DNA of 64,000 nucleotides from Lachnospiraceae bacterium UBA4260 (lineage in GTDB: Bacteria; Bacillota; Clostridia; Lachnospirales; Lachnospiraceae). The notes below the pieces were generated by a model that worked only from the letters and a program-made list of their open reading frames with translations, made no database searches and had not been told where the DNA came from. The stretch lies in assembly GCA_002395235.1 (NCBI GenBank), contig DGWK01000001.1:92238-156237 (forward strand). The letters run 5' to 3'. Below are positions 16,204 to 24,824 of this stretch, in pieces. Both the position numbers and the translations under genes were made by a program. Numbering within the stretch: the first letter of the stretch is position 1; each line of letters begins with the position of its first letter.

Positions 16204-16710
16204 ATGGGAATTTTACAGCAGTGGAGAGATAAAGCTTATGATGAGAGAGCCAATAAGGGCGATCTTCAGAGACTTTGGGCGGATTATTTTGCCAAGGAGA
16301 AAGACATCTACGCACAGCTCCTTAAGAATCCGGACGAGGTAGTGACCGGAACAGTCAGCGAGCTCGCGAAAGAATACGGCGTCGACCTCATGACCATGGT
16401 CGGTTTCCTCGACGGAATCAATGATTCCCTTAAGGAGCCCAACCCCATCGAGGAGATGGACGAGAACACAGTCGTAAATCTTGGCTTTGACAAGGAACTG
16501 CTCTACAAGAACATGGTGGCGGCAGGCGCCGACTGGCTGTACGGGCTGGAGGAGTGGGAGCCCATTTTCGACGAGGAGAAGAGAAAGGAACTCTACAAGG
16601 AGCAGAAGGAGAGCGGCACGGTGAGAAAGCCCGCCAAGATCTATCCCAACGATCCCTGCCCTTGCGGATCCGGCAAAAAATACAAGAAGTGCCACGGCAG
16701 AAATCGCTGA
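16204..16710 (+). CDS. SEC-C metal-binding domain protein
   Basis: A 168-residue cytoplasmic protein. The C-terminal 20 residues are a SEC-C zinc motif, DPCPCGSGKKYKKCHG, as found at the end of SecA. The N-terminal 145 residues are acidic and helical (QQWRDKAYDE, then VDLMTMVGFLDGIN) and recur in similar clostridial proteins of unknown function. Zinc binding is expected from the Cys/His set; a role linked to protein export or ribosomes is speculation. It ends the rightward operon. Confidence 0.8.
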   Translation: MGILQQWRDKAYDERANKGDLQRLWADYFAKEKDIYAQLLKNPDEVVTGTVSELAKEYGVDLMTMVGFLDGINDSLKEPNPIEEMDENTVVNLGFDKELLYKNMVAAGADWLYGLEEWEPIFDEEKRKELYKEQKESGTVRKPAKIYPNDPCPCGSGKKYKKCHGRNR

Positions 16711-16740
16711 GAGAATCGAAGCGACATAAATACGAAAAAG

Positions 16741-16783
16741 AACGAGCGAGAGGACTGAATCCTCCCGCTCGTTTTCCTTTTTG
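16741..16783 (+). terminator. Rho-independent terminator after the dapF operon
   Basis: Arms AACGAGCGAGAGGA (16741-16754) and TCCTCCCGCTCGTT (16760-16773) pair with one mismatch around a CTGAA loop and are followed by TTTTCCTTTTT. Confidence 0.9.
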
Positions 16784-16807
16784 AACTGCAATAAATAAAG
16801 AGATTTC

Positions 16808-17551
16808 TCAGCAGCAGAAAAACCTTCCGCCGCAGCAGAGATTGAGAAACGCGTTGAGCAGGCAGAGCCGTAGGCACCAGCCACTGGAATCGTAAGGCTG
16901 TACGTATCCCGTCTGCCTCTGCTGATAGCGATTGCTTCCGCGGCTCAGCTGCGTGACCAGGTTCTGGTAGGAGTAGTTGTTCGGCTCCATGCTGGCCGCC
17001 GTCTGGGCGTGCTCAAGGGCCTGCGCGTGATTTCCGAGCCCGGCGTTGGCGATCGCGCTGTAATAGTACCAGAGCGCACTGTGATCCTGTACGTTGCTGA
17101 GCACGTTGAGGGCTTCATTGTAGCGCCTGTTGTTGATATAGCTGGCGGCCGCGTTCATATATCTCACGTAGTCGCTGCTCATGTTCTGGTTGTAATTCTG
17201 ATGATACTGGCCGCCGTAAGCGCCCGCGAAGAAATCGTTGAAGAAATCTTCCCAGTTCGTGTAGAACTGGCCGCCCTGGCCTGAATAGCTGCCGCCGGAG
17301 TAAGTGCTGGAGGCAGGTCCCTGTCCCGAACCGGCAGCGCTGCCGGAAGTGGAATAAGGATGCTGCCGCTCGTAAATGATCTGCTGATAAGCTTCCTGTA
17401 CCAGCTTGAACATCTCCTCGGCTTTCTCTTTGTTGGGATTATTGATATTGGCATCCGGGTGATACTTCTTGCTCAGAGTGCGGTATGCCTTCTTGATCTC
17501 TTCCTCTGTAGCATTTCTCTCAATGCCGAGTACTTTATACGGATCACTCAT
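16808..17551 (-). CDS. DnaJ-domain protein with cysteine-rich C-terminus
   Basis: A 247-residue J-domain protein. Residues 1-70 hold the J domain with the HPD tripeptide (KKYHPDAN) that stimulates DnaK-type ATPases. A glycine/serine-rich linker follows (about 75-110), then helical TPR-like repeats (SYINNRRYNEALNVL, HAQALEHAQTA). The last 30 residues are rich in cysteine and hydrophobic residues (CLRLCLL, NLCCGG, FFCC). I chose the ATG beginning MSDPYKVLG with an AAAGGA site upstream; the frame extends further but without homology. It overlaps the end of the DUF5685 gene by eight bases. It lacks the DnaJ zinc and client-binding domains, so it is a specialised co-chaperone. Confidence 0.85.
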   Translation of the reverse strand: MSDPYKVLGIERNATEEEIKKAYRTLSKKYHPDANINNPNKEKAEEMFKLVQEAYQQIIYERQHPYSTSGSAAGSGQGPASSTYSGGSYSGQGGQFYTNWEDFFNDFFAGAYGGQYHQNYNQNMSSDYVRYMNAAASYINNRRYNEALNVLSNVQDHSALWYYYSAIANAGLGNHAQALEHAQTAASMEPNNYSYQNLVTQLSRGSNRYQQRQTGYVQPYDSSGWCLRLCLLNAFLNLCCGGRFFCC

Positions 17552-18425
17552 TCTGCGACGTCCTTTCCGCGAAGGCTCCCGCCTCCGTTCGTTTTCTGTG
17601 CTTTTCTTCGAACTTACACCATATTCCAGAATACAGTATATTTCGAAGGATATCAACATTTTCTACGATCGGCAGCGTCTCAAAAGCGGCCGTGCAGTCG
17701 GAGAGCGCCATTGTGAGAATGCCGCGCACATATTCATCGAACCCGGGCCTGTCCTTCATGGGAAGGAGCGGATTGAAGCTCCCTGCGCGCTCATCCTTCT
17801 CCAGGTCGTCGTAGGCGTCCAAAATATAGATAAAGCGACCCAGTTCGAAACCGACTCTGCGAAGAGCAGGGCTCCAGGTATCCTTTTTGCAGTCAAAGAC
17901 TTCTGACAACAGTTCCCCGAAGATATTGGCCGCCCTGTCCAGGACGCCGGCAGGCGTCAGGTTTGTGTCCCCGGCCTTCTTTTCCAGCTCGTGCAGGGCG
18001 TCCAGCCTGTCGCGGATCACAGACGCCTTCTCGGGATAGAGGGCCGCCGCCTTTTCGCAGCCGCTTTTTAAAGCTGCGGCGTACAATCTTTTGCTCCTCG
18101 ACTTCTCATCATTCCAGTCGTCCAGACAGGAATAATAGGAGAGGATGATGCCCATGTCGGCGGCGTAGCGAGTGTACTCGTTCTGACTCGTGGCGTGTTT
18201 TTCGAAAGGGTGCACGACACATCGAACAGTGCGCCTGACTTCCTGCGGCTCATAGAGGCCGGTCAGAAGAAGGGAGAGAAAGACCGTGTCATAACTGAGC
18301 GTGAGCCTTCCCGTCTGTCCGTAGTGGTCCTTCAGGTCCATACACATCCCGCAGTAATAAGAGCGGTAGAGGTTGAACTCGCGGATCTTCAGTTCCTGTT
18401 CATTGACGACGACATAACCGAACAT
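17544..18425 (-). CDS. DUF5685 family protein
   Basis: A 293-residue protein of unknown function. The N-terminus MFGYVVVNEQELKIREF and YYCGMCMDLKDHYG carry a conserved CxxC; further Cys/His/Asp-rich helices follow (YSCLDDWNDEKS, ILDAYDDLEKDE). The two Asp-rich helices loosely recall all-alpha isoprenoid-synthase-like folds, but I do not claim activity. I placed the start at the ATG preceded by AAAAGGAGC rather than the longer frame. It is translationally coupled to the downstream J-domain gene, so the two products likely act together, perhaps as co-chaperone and client or assembly factor. Confidence 0.8.
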   Translation of the reverse strand: MFGYVVVNEQELKIREFNLYRSYYCGMCMDLKDHYGQTGRLTLSYDTVFLSLLLTGLYEPQEVRRTVRCVVHPFEKHATSQNEYTRYAADMGIILSYYSCLDDWNDEKSRSKRLYAAALKSGCEKAAALYPEKASVIRDRLDALHELEKKAGDTNLTPAGVLDRAANIFGELLSEVFDCKKDTWSPALRRVGFELGRFIYILDAYDDLEKDERAGSFNPLLPMKDRPGFDEYVRGILTMALSDCTAAFETLPIVENVDILRNILYSGIWCKFEEKHRKRTEAGAFAERTSQNE

Positions 18426-18489
18426 AATAGAAAAGCTCCTTTTAAGATCAAATATCGGATGGAATCCAATAGTAGTATAACATAAGAAA

Positions 18490-18514
18490 ACGGCCGGAGG
18501 ACCGGCCGCTTTTT
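18490..18514 (-). terminator. Bidirectional hairpin between the zinc-ribbon gene and DUF5685 gene
   Basis: CGGCCGG (18491-18497), loop AGGA, CCGGCCG (18502-18508). It is flanked by AAGAAAA on the left and a T-run on the right, so it can terminate in either direction. It lies directly after the stop of the leftward zinc-ribbon gene. Confidence 0.82.
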
Positions 18515-18934
18515 TCAGCTCTTTTTGTGAAATTCGTATCCGCACCTCGGACACCGCACCATGATATGGCCTTTTCCCCGCGGAATGCGGATCTTCTGGT
18601 TGCATCGGGCGCATTTGTATATATGATAGTCCTTTAACTGGGACATATTGCTCCCGAAGCTTGAGAAGCGGCCCATCAGTTTGTCGCGCAGCTGCAGGAA
18701 TTTCTGGTTTTCTTCATATCGCCTGGGAATGTCTCTGGAGAACATTCTCCAATAGAGGATCACGAGGACCACAAGAGTGATCAGCCCGGAAAATGGGATC
18801 CGTATAAACATCCCGACTACAATGAAGGCGAGAAGGAAAAAGGAGAGGAAGCGGGAAAGACTGTCCACTCCGTATCTGCCCTGCATGAATCTGGAAAAAC
18901 GATACTTTAAATTCTCGATCATAGATGTAATCAC
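18515..18934 (-). CDS. Zinc-ribbon membrane protein
   Basis: A protein of up to 139 residues. Residues 25-66 contain two closely spaced hydrophobic segments (FLSFFLLAFIVVGMFI and LITLVVLVILYW). After a charged helix, the C-terminus forms a zinc ribbon with CARC and CPRC and basic residues (KIRIPRGKGHIMVRC). The pattern suits a small membrane protein with a cytoplasmic nucleic-acid- or protein-binding ribbon; function is unknown. Start is uncertain: a GTG at 18934 lies very close to AAAGGA, and an ATG four codons later (18922) begins MIENLKYRF. Confidence 0.65.
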   Translation of the reverse strand: MITSMIENLKYRFSRFMQGRYGVDSLSRFLSFFLLAFIVVGMFIRIPFSGLITLVVLVILYWRMFSRDIPRRYEENQKFLQLRDKLMGRFSSFGSNMSQLKDYHIYKCARCNQKIRIPRGKGHIMVRCPRCGYEFHKKS

Positions 18935-19081
18935 ATTCCTTTGTAATCTTTTTTAGCCCAAAAAGTATCCCATTCGTAATTCATTGTAGTGTATAGAATG
19001 GTGATTTCAAGAAATAAAAGGAAAAAAGTGTATAAAAAAACAATAAACGGAATTTAGAGGTCATTTTTCTTTCTCACGGGA

Positions 19082-19390
19082 TCAGAAGATGAGCCCGGTG
19101 AGAAAAACGGTCGCGCAGCAGGAGATGGCGACAAAGAAAAGATCGCCTTTAAACCACGCGGCCAGAAGGCCTACGATCAGCGCCGCAAGGCCCGACCATA
19201 TATTGTCGGTAGCGGTGACGATCGCCGGGAAAGTCATGACGGCGAGGGTCACATAAGGGACATAATACAGAAAAGAGCGGATAAACGGGCTGGTGATCTC
19301 TCTTCGGAAGACCAGAAAAGGGAGCATCCTGATGCAGTATACAGTGAGACACATGACCAGGAGTGCGAAATAGACGTAATTGCTGTTCAT
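19082..19390 (-). CDS. azlD: AzlD-family branched-chain amino acid transport subunit
   Basis: A 102-residue protein with four hydrophobic segments covering nearly the whole length and the family motif RMLPFLVF. AzlD pairs with AzlC to export branched-chain amino acids or analogues. Its ATG overlaps the azlC stop by four bases, the classic arrangement for this pair. No terminator with a strong stem is evident just downstream; the next 150 bases to the left are AT-rich and empty. Confidence 0.9.
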   Translation of the reverse strand: MNSNYVYFALLVMCLTVYCIRMLPFLVFRREITSPFIRSFLYYVPYVTLAVMTFPAIVTATDNIWSGLAALIVGLLAAWFKGDLFFVAISCCATVFLTGLIF

Positions 19391-20148
19391 GCTTCCCTCC
19401 TTTCTTCACTTTCTTCAATGGGATGGATCACCGCGGCAGCGCCCGCGATCACAAGCGTGAGGATGATGACCTTGAAACCGCCGGAAATCTCTCTGAGCAC
19501 GGGAAGCACGGAGAAGAGTCCGCTGGCCGTCATGGAGACCACCACAAGACCGAGGATAAAACGGTTTTGCCTGGCGGGCGGAATGATGATGGCCAGGAAC
19601 ATGCCGTAAAGGGATACGCTCAGCGCGTTGACCGCCCAGCCGGGCATGATGTTGCCTAAAAGAACGCCGAGCACGGTGCCGGTCGTCCAGCCGGCGACAG
19701 AGACGATCGTCATCCCGTAGGTATATTTTGGCTCCAGATACCCCTTGACAGCCGAGGAGAGGCCGAAGATCTCATCCGTGATACAGTAGGGGAGGAGAAA
19801 CCTGTGGTAAAAAGGAAGATCCGGGCTGAGCTTTTGTGAGAGCGAGCAGCTCATCAGGAAATAGCGCATGTTGACGACGATACAGGTGGTGATCATCTCA
19901 AATACGCCGGCGTGGGAGGCGATCAGACCGATCGCGGCGAACTCGCCCGCCGATGCGACCATTCCCGCAGACATCAGACCTGCCTGCAGCGCGGTCATGC
20001 CGATTCCTCTTGCTGTGATGCCGAGCGCAAAGGAAACGGCAAAATATCCCATGCAGATCGGGATTCCGTCGCGGAGTCCGCGCACAAACCAGGGAAGCTG
20101 ACGCGCCCCGGCCGTGATTTCTTGTGTTTTTTCAGAAGTTTGAGTCAT
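19387..20148 (-). CDS. azlC: AzlC-family branched-chain amino acid permease
   Basis: The large subunit of the AzlCD exporter, 253 residues, with about seven or eight hydrophobic segments. The N-terminal FVRGLRDGIPICMGYFAVSF and NMRYFLMSCSLS are typical of the family. I chose the ATG beginning MTQTSEKT; the frame extends 25 residues further upstream but this lacks family similarity and runs into the divergent promoter region. It is divergent from the DUF4250 gene. The general substrate class is known for the family; the exact substrate is not visible. Confidence 0.9.
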   Translation of the reverse strand: MTQTSEKTQEITAGARQLPWFVRGLRDGIPICMGYFAVSFALGITARGIGMTALQAGLMSAGMVASAGEFAAIGLIASHAGVFEMITTCIVVNMRYFLMSCSLSQKLSPDLPFYHRFLLPYCITDEIFGLSSAVKGYLEPKYTYGMTIVSVAGWTTGTVLGVLLGNIMPGWAVNALSVSLYGMFLAIIIPPARQNRFILGLVVVSMTASGLFSVLPVLREISGGFKVIILTLVIAGAAAVIHPIEESEERREA

Positions 20149-20292
20149 AATTTCCAATACTTTTATGGTACAATGGTTTACGTTGCAAATATGAATTATA
20201 CCATCAACAGATGGAATGTGCACCGCAGAATGGACAGAATCTATACTGAATTATTTTCAGTTAACTGCCCTGCAAAAGTAAAGGAGGAGATC

Positions 20293-20466
20293 ATGCTGCC
20301 TTCAGATCCCGATATGCTCGCAAGTTTTCTTAATATGAAGCTGAGAGACCAGTACGCGTCGCTGGACGCCCTCTGCGATGACCTCGAACTTAATAAAGAG
20401 GAGATCGTCGCCAAACTCAAAGAGGCCGATTACGACTATATACCGGCGCGAAACCAGTTCCTCTGA
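20293..20466 (+). CDS. DUF4250 domain protein
   Basis: A 57-residue protein of the small DUF4250 family, common in Clostridia. The whole length fits the family: DPDMLASFLNMKLRD, then SLDALCDDLEL and a C-terminal NQF. I chose the ATG with AAGGAGGAG (20281-20289) upstream; a much longer frame exists but is antisense to azlC. Function is unknown; the short helix-turn-helix-like layout may bind nucleic acid. No terminator separates it from valS, so the two may be cotranscribed. Confidence 0.85.
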   Translation: MLPSDPDMLASFLNMKLRDQYASLDALCDDLELNKEEIVAKLKEADYDYIPARNQFL

Positions 20467-20585
20467 AGCCGGAATTGACAAAAGACAGACACCTATATAT
20501 ATTTGTTCATAATATGTAATCATTCAGCGCCCTTCTTTAAAGGAGCGGCTCTGACAAAAGATAAAGGACCAAGGAGACTACAAAA

Positions 20586-23285
20586 ATGCGAAAGATGCTC
20601 GCCAAGACTTATGATCCTCAGGGAATTGAGGACCGGATCTATAAAAACTGGGAGGAAAAGAAGTACTTCCACGCCGAGGTGGATCACAGCAAGACGCCCT
20701 TCACGATCGTGATCCCTCCGCCGAATATCACAGGTCAGCTTCACATGGGCCACGCCCTGGACAATACCATGCAGGATATCCTGATCCGCTGGAAGCGCAT
20801 GCAGGGCTACAACGCCCTCTGGCAGCCCGGAACGGATCACGCTTCCATCGCGACGGAAGTCAAGATCATCAACAACCTCAAGGAGCAGGGCATCAGCAAG
20901 CAGGACCTGGGCCGCGAGAAATTCCTCGAGTACTGCTGGGACTGGCGCAAGGAGTACGGCGGCAGGATCGTCAACCAGCTCAAGAAGCTGGGCTCTTCCT
21001 GCGACTGGGACCGCGAGCGCTTCACAATGGATGAAGGCTGCAACAAAGCCGTCACGGAAGTCTTTGTCAAAATGCATGAGAAAGGGTGGATCTACAAGGG
21101 AAGCAGGATCATCAACTGGTGCCCTGTGTGCAACACCTCTATTTCCGACGCGGAAGTGCAGTACGAGGAGCAGGCCGGCCACTTCTGGCATATCAAGTAT
21201 CCCCTGATCGAGGAGGACGGACAGATCTCCAAGACCACGTTCCTTGAGTTTGCCACCACCCGTCCCGAGACCATGCTCGGTGATACGGCCGTCGCCGTTC
21301 ATCCCGAAGATGACCGCTATAAAGATCTGATCGGCCGCTATGTGTGGCTTCCTTTCGTGGACAGAAAGATCCCGATCGTCGCCGACGAGTACGTCGACAG
21401 GGAATTCGGTACCGGCGTCGTCAAGATCACGCCCGCCCACGACCCCAACGACTTCGAGGTCGGAAAGCGCCACAACCTGCCCGAGATCAACATCATGAAC
21501 GACAACGCCACCATCAACGAGAACGGCGGCAAGTTCTGCGGCATGGACAGATATGAGGCGAGAGCGCAGATCGTCAAGGAGCTTGACGAGATGGGACTTC
21601 TTGTCCGCATCGAAGATTACAGCCACAATGTCGGCACGCATGACAGATGCGGCACGACCGTCGAGCCTTTGATCAAGCAGCAGTGGTTCGTCAAGATGGA
21701 CGAGCTCATTAAGCCCGCCGTCAAGGGCGTCAAAGAGGGCGACATCCAGCTGATCCCCAAGCGCATGGAGAAGACCTACTTCAACTGGACGGACAACATC
21801 CGCGACTGGTGCATCAGCCGTCAGCTCTGGTGGGGCCACAGAATCCCCGCTTATTACTGCGATCAGTGCGGCGAGATCGTCGTCGCCAAAGAAGAGCCGA
21901 CCGTCTGCCCTAAGTGCGGCTGCACGCATTTCACCCAGGATCCCGACACACTGGACACCTGGTTCTCCAGCGCCCTGTGGCCTTTCAGCACACTGGGCTG
22001 GCCCGAGCAGACAGAAGACCTCAAATATTTCTATCCCACCGACGTCCTGGTCACCGGCTATGACATCATTTTCTTCTGGGTCATCCGAATGATCTTCTCG
22101 GGTTACGAGCAGATGGGAGAGAGACCTTTTAAGAGCGTTCTTTTCCACGGCCTTGTCAGGGATTCCCAGGGGCGCAAGATGTCCAAGTCCCTCGGAAACG
22201 GCATTGATCCTCTGCAGATCATTGCGGATTACGGCGCGGACGCGCTGCGCATGACGCTGATCACCGGCAACGCGCCCGGCAACGATATGCGCTTCTACGA
22301 CGAGAGAGTCATCGCCAACAGAAACTTCGCCAACAAGATCTGGAACGCGTCCAGATTTATCATGATGAACCTTCCCGAGGAAGGTTCGCCCGAGGAAGCG
22401 GCTCTTGAGGCCCTCATCGACGCGGACAAGGTACCTGCGGGAATCTGCGCGGAGGACAAATGGATCCTGTCCCGCATGGACGAGACCGTCGCCGCCGTCA
22501 CGGACAACATGAACAAATTCGAGCTGGGCATCGCGGTCCAGAAGGTCTACGACTTTATGTGGGACGAGTTCTGCGACTGGTACATCGAGATGGTCAAGCC
22601 CAGGCTCTACAAGACGGATGACACGCAGAGCAAGCTCGCTGCTCTTTGGACTCTTCAGAAAGTCCTGATCACCGGCCTCAAGCTCCTGCATCCTTATATG
22701 CCTTTCATCACGGAGGAGATCTTCACCACCGTTCAGAGCAAGGAAGAGTCCATCATGATCTCTTCCTGGCCGCTGCCGCGCGAGGACTTCCGGTTCCCTC
22801 ACGAGGAAGAGGCAATCGAGAATATCAAGAACGCCGTCCGCGCTGTCCGCGCCGTCAGAAATGAGAGGCAGGTCGCGCCTTCGAGAAAGGCCAAGATCTA
22901 CGTCGTCTCCGACAAGGACGAAGTGCTCGCCATGTTCGCCGAGAACAAGATGTTCTTCGAGACGCTGGCCAGCGCATCCGACACAGTCCTGTGCAAGGAC
23001 AAGGCGGAAGTTCCGGACGGAGCGCTCAGCATGATCCTTCCTTTCGCGGCCCTCTACCTTCCTCTTGCGGACCTCATGGATGTAGCCGCCGAGATCGCGA
23101 GACTTGAAAAGGAAGAGAAGAGACTGCAGGGCGAGCTCAAGAGGAGCGCGGGAATGCTCAGCAATGAGAAATTCCTCGCCAAGGCTCCCGCCGCCAAGAT
23201 CGAAGCTGAAAAAGAGAAGCAGAAAGCTTATGAAGAGCAGATGAAGCGCGTCAGAGAGGAACTTGAGAATCTAAAGAAGCTCTGA
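20586..23285 (+). CDS. valS: Valyl-tRNA synthetase
   Basis: Class I aminoacyl-tRNA synthetase of 899 residues. The HIGH-type motif is in QLHMGHALDN, the KMSKS motif in GRKMSKSLGN. A connective editing domain lies between, containing a zinc-ribbon-like CDQCGE and CPKCGC. The anticodon-binding domain follows, and the C-terminal coiled-coil arm starts near residue 830 (IARLEKEEKRLQG). The start has AAGGAG upstream. The 120-base leader is too short for a T-box riboswitch and none of its conserved elements was seen. Confidence 0.97.
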   Translation: MRKMLAKTYDPQGIEDRIYKNWEEKKYFHAEVDHSKTPFTIVIPPPNITGQLHMGHALDNTMQDILIRWKRMQGYNALWQPGTDHASIATEVKIINNLKEQGISKQDLGREKFLEYCWDWRKEYGGRIVNQLKKLGSSCDWDRERFTMDEGCNKAVTEVFVKMHEKGWIYKGSRIINWCPVCNTSISDAEVQYEEQAGHFWHIKYPLIEEDGQISKTTFLEFATTRPETMLGDTAVAVHPEDDRYKDLIGRYVWLPFVDRKIPIVADEYVDREFGTGVVKITPAHDPNDFEVGKRHNLPEINIMNDNATINENGGKFCGMDRYEARAQIVKELDEMGLLVRIEDYSHNVGTHDRCGTTVEPLIKQQWFVKMDELIKPAVKGVKEGDIQLIPKRMEKTYFNWTDNIRDWCISRQLWWGHRIPAYYCDQCGEIVVAKEEPTVCPKCGCTHFTQDPDTLDTWFSSALWPFSTLGWPEQTEDLKYFYPTDVLVTGYDIIFFWVIRMIFSGYEQMGERPFKSVLFHGLVRDSQGRKMSKSLGNGIDPLQIIADYGADALRMTLITGNAPGNDMRFYDERVIANRNFANKIWNASRFIMMNLPEEGSPEEAALEALIDADKVPAGICAEDKWILSRMDETVAAVTDNMNKFELGIAVQKVYDFMWDEFCDWYIEMVKPRLYKTDDTQSKLAALWTLQKVLITGLKLLHPYMPFITEEIFTTVQSKEESIMISSWPLPREDFRFPHEEEAIENIKNAVRAVRAVRNERQVAPSRKAKIYVVSDKDEVLAMFAENKMFFETLASASDTVLCKDKAEVPDGALSMILPFAALYLPLADLMDVAAEIARLEKEEKRLQGELKRSAGMLSNEKFLAKAPAAKIEAEKEKQKAYEEQMKRVREELENLKKL

Positions 23286-23365
23286 TAGAAGCTCTGATAC
23301 GACTTTACATAGACTTTTTTCATGATTTTCCGACCGTGCAGACGACAGCTGCCGATCTGAATACA

Positions 23366-23392
23366 GGGGCGCGGTTTAAGACCGCGCCCTTA
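23366..23392 (+). terminator. Hairpin after valS
   Basis: GGGCGCGGT (23367-23375), loop TTAAG, ACCGCGCCC (23381-23389): a perfect nine-base GC-rich stem. The T-run is poor (TTAATCAT), so termination may be partial. Confidence 0.7.
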
Positions 23393-23431
23393 ATCATATG
23401 ACCATATCACCGGAAAGGAAGCAGATACGGG

Positions 23432-24781
23432 ATGAACACCAAAGAGCGCGCGCAGAAAATGAAGGAAGCCGTCGAATATCTGGATTCGACTCCATTTTTC
23501 GCCAAAAAGAGCAGTCCGGAAAATGTCAAAAGATACCTTGACCTGTTCGGACATCCCGAGCGCGGCATGAAGATCATCCATGTGGCCGGCACCAACGGAA
23601 AGGGGAGCGTGTGCGCGAGGATCGCCTCCTGCCTGAGGGAAGCGGGCTTTAGCGTCGGGCTTTTCATTTCTCCCCATCTTTCCGTAATAAGGGAGAGAAT
23701 GTCCATCGACGGGAAAATGATCTCCGAGGAGGAGTTTCTCGGCTATTTCGATACAGTAAAGGAGGCGTGCAACCGGAGCGGTCCGGATGCGCTGCCGCAC
23801 CTTCTCTATTTTGAAATGCTCTTTATGATGGCCATGCTGTGGTTCCGCGACCAGAAGCCGGACTATCTGGTCCTGGAGACCGGACTGGGAGGGCGGCTTG
23901 ACGCCACAAATTCCGTTGAAGAAAAGGCCGTCACGGTGATCACAAGGATCGGGATCGACCACACGGCTTACTTGGGAGATACGATCTCACAGATCGCAGG
24001 GGAAAAGGCGGGAATACTCAGAAAAGGCTGCCCCGCAGTGTATCTGACAGAGCCGCAGCAGGCCTGTGAAGTGATCAGGGAGACGGCTGCGCGGGTCGGC
24101 GCGCCCGCCTTCGAACTGTCCCGGGAGGCCTGGAGGATCAACAGGGCGGACGAGAACGGCATTGATTTTTTACTGGACAGTCGGTATGATAAAAATCTGC
24201 GGATCAATATTTCGGACAGAGCGCTCTATCAGTGCGAGAACACGGCGTTGGCCGTGACCACATGCGGGATCCTGCTCCGGAAAATCGGCAGGTATGACCC
24301 CGAAATGATCATAAGAGGGGTGGAAAAGGCTTCCTGGCCGGGTCGGATGGAAGAGATCCTTCCCAGGGTCTGGATCGACGGCGCGCATAATCCGGACGGC
24401 ATAAGAGCTTTCCTGGAGAGCGTTAAGATGATCACCGATACCGAGCGCCAAAAGGGCAAAGTGGGCCGCGTTTTCTTACTCTTTTCCTGCGTAAAGGACA
24501 AGAGCTATCGGGAGGAGCTGGGAATGATCAGCCGCTCCGGCCTGTTTACCGATATCGCGGCGGTGCCCATGGAAGGGAGCCGCGCGCTGGACGCCGAAAC
24601 GCTCCGCGCGTGTGTCAGCGAGAATATGAATCAGGATTCTGCCGGTGTCAGGGTCCATGAGACCGCGTCTGTGAGAGACGCGGCTGAAACATTTATTATG
24701 CGCAGGGACAAGGATGACCTCGTCTTTGCGGCGGGCTCTCTGTACCTGATCGGGGAGATGAGAGACCTGCTTACGGAATAA
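23432..24781 (+). CDS. folC: Folylpolyglutamate/dihydrofolate synthase
   Basis: Mur-ligase-like enzyme that adds glutamate to folates (and makes dihydrofolate from dihydropteroate in bifunctional members). The P-loop is VAGTNGKGSVC near residue 50, followed by the family segment FISPHLSVIRERM, ETGLGGRLDATN and the ligase-domain element WIDGAHNPDG. The length of 449 residues is typical. Ribosome binding site GGAAAGGAAG. It stands 44 bases before the MBOAT gene, with a small hairpin (AGGCTC/GAGCCT) between them. Confidence 0.94.
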   Translation: MNTKERAQKMKEAVEYLDSTPFFAKKSSPENVKRYLDLFGHPERGMKIIHVAGTNGKGSVCARIASCLREAGFSVGLFISPHLSVIRERMSIDGKMISEEEFLGYFDTVKEACNRSGPDALPHLLYFEMLFMMAMLWFRDQKPDYLVLETGLGGRLDATNSVEEKAVTVITRIGIDHTAYLGDTISQIAGEKAGILRKGCPAVYLTEPQQACEVIRETAARVGAPAFELSREAWRINRADENGIDFLLDSRYDKNLRINISDRALYQCENTALAVTTCGILLRKIGRYDPEMIIRGVEKASWPGRMEEILPRVWIDGAHNPDGIRAFLESVKMITDTERQKGKVGRVFLLFSCVKDKSYREELGMISRSGLFTDIAAVPMEGSRALDAETLRACVSENMNQDSAGVRVHETASVRDAAETFIMRRDKDDLVFAAGSLYLIGEMRDLLTE

Positions 24782-24824
24782 CGCGCAGGCTCCCGCGGTG
24801 AGCCTGAAGCTAAGGGATAACTAA

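Noticed and set aside
20467..20585. Possible T-box riboswitch before valS
   Set aside because: The leader is only about 120 bases and I could not find the conserved T-box sequence or a specifier stem.
20520..22802. A 760-codon open frame antisense to valS
   Set aside because: Same reason: shadow of a highly biased gene, no domain, no start signal.
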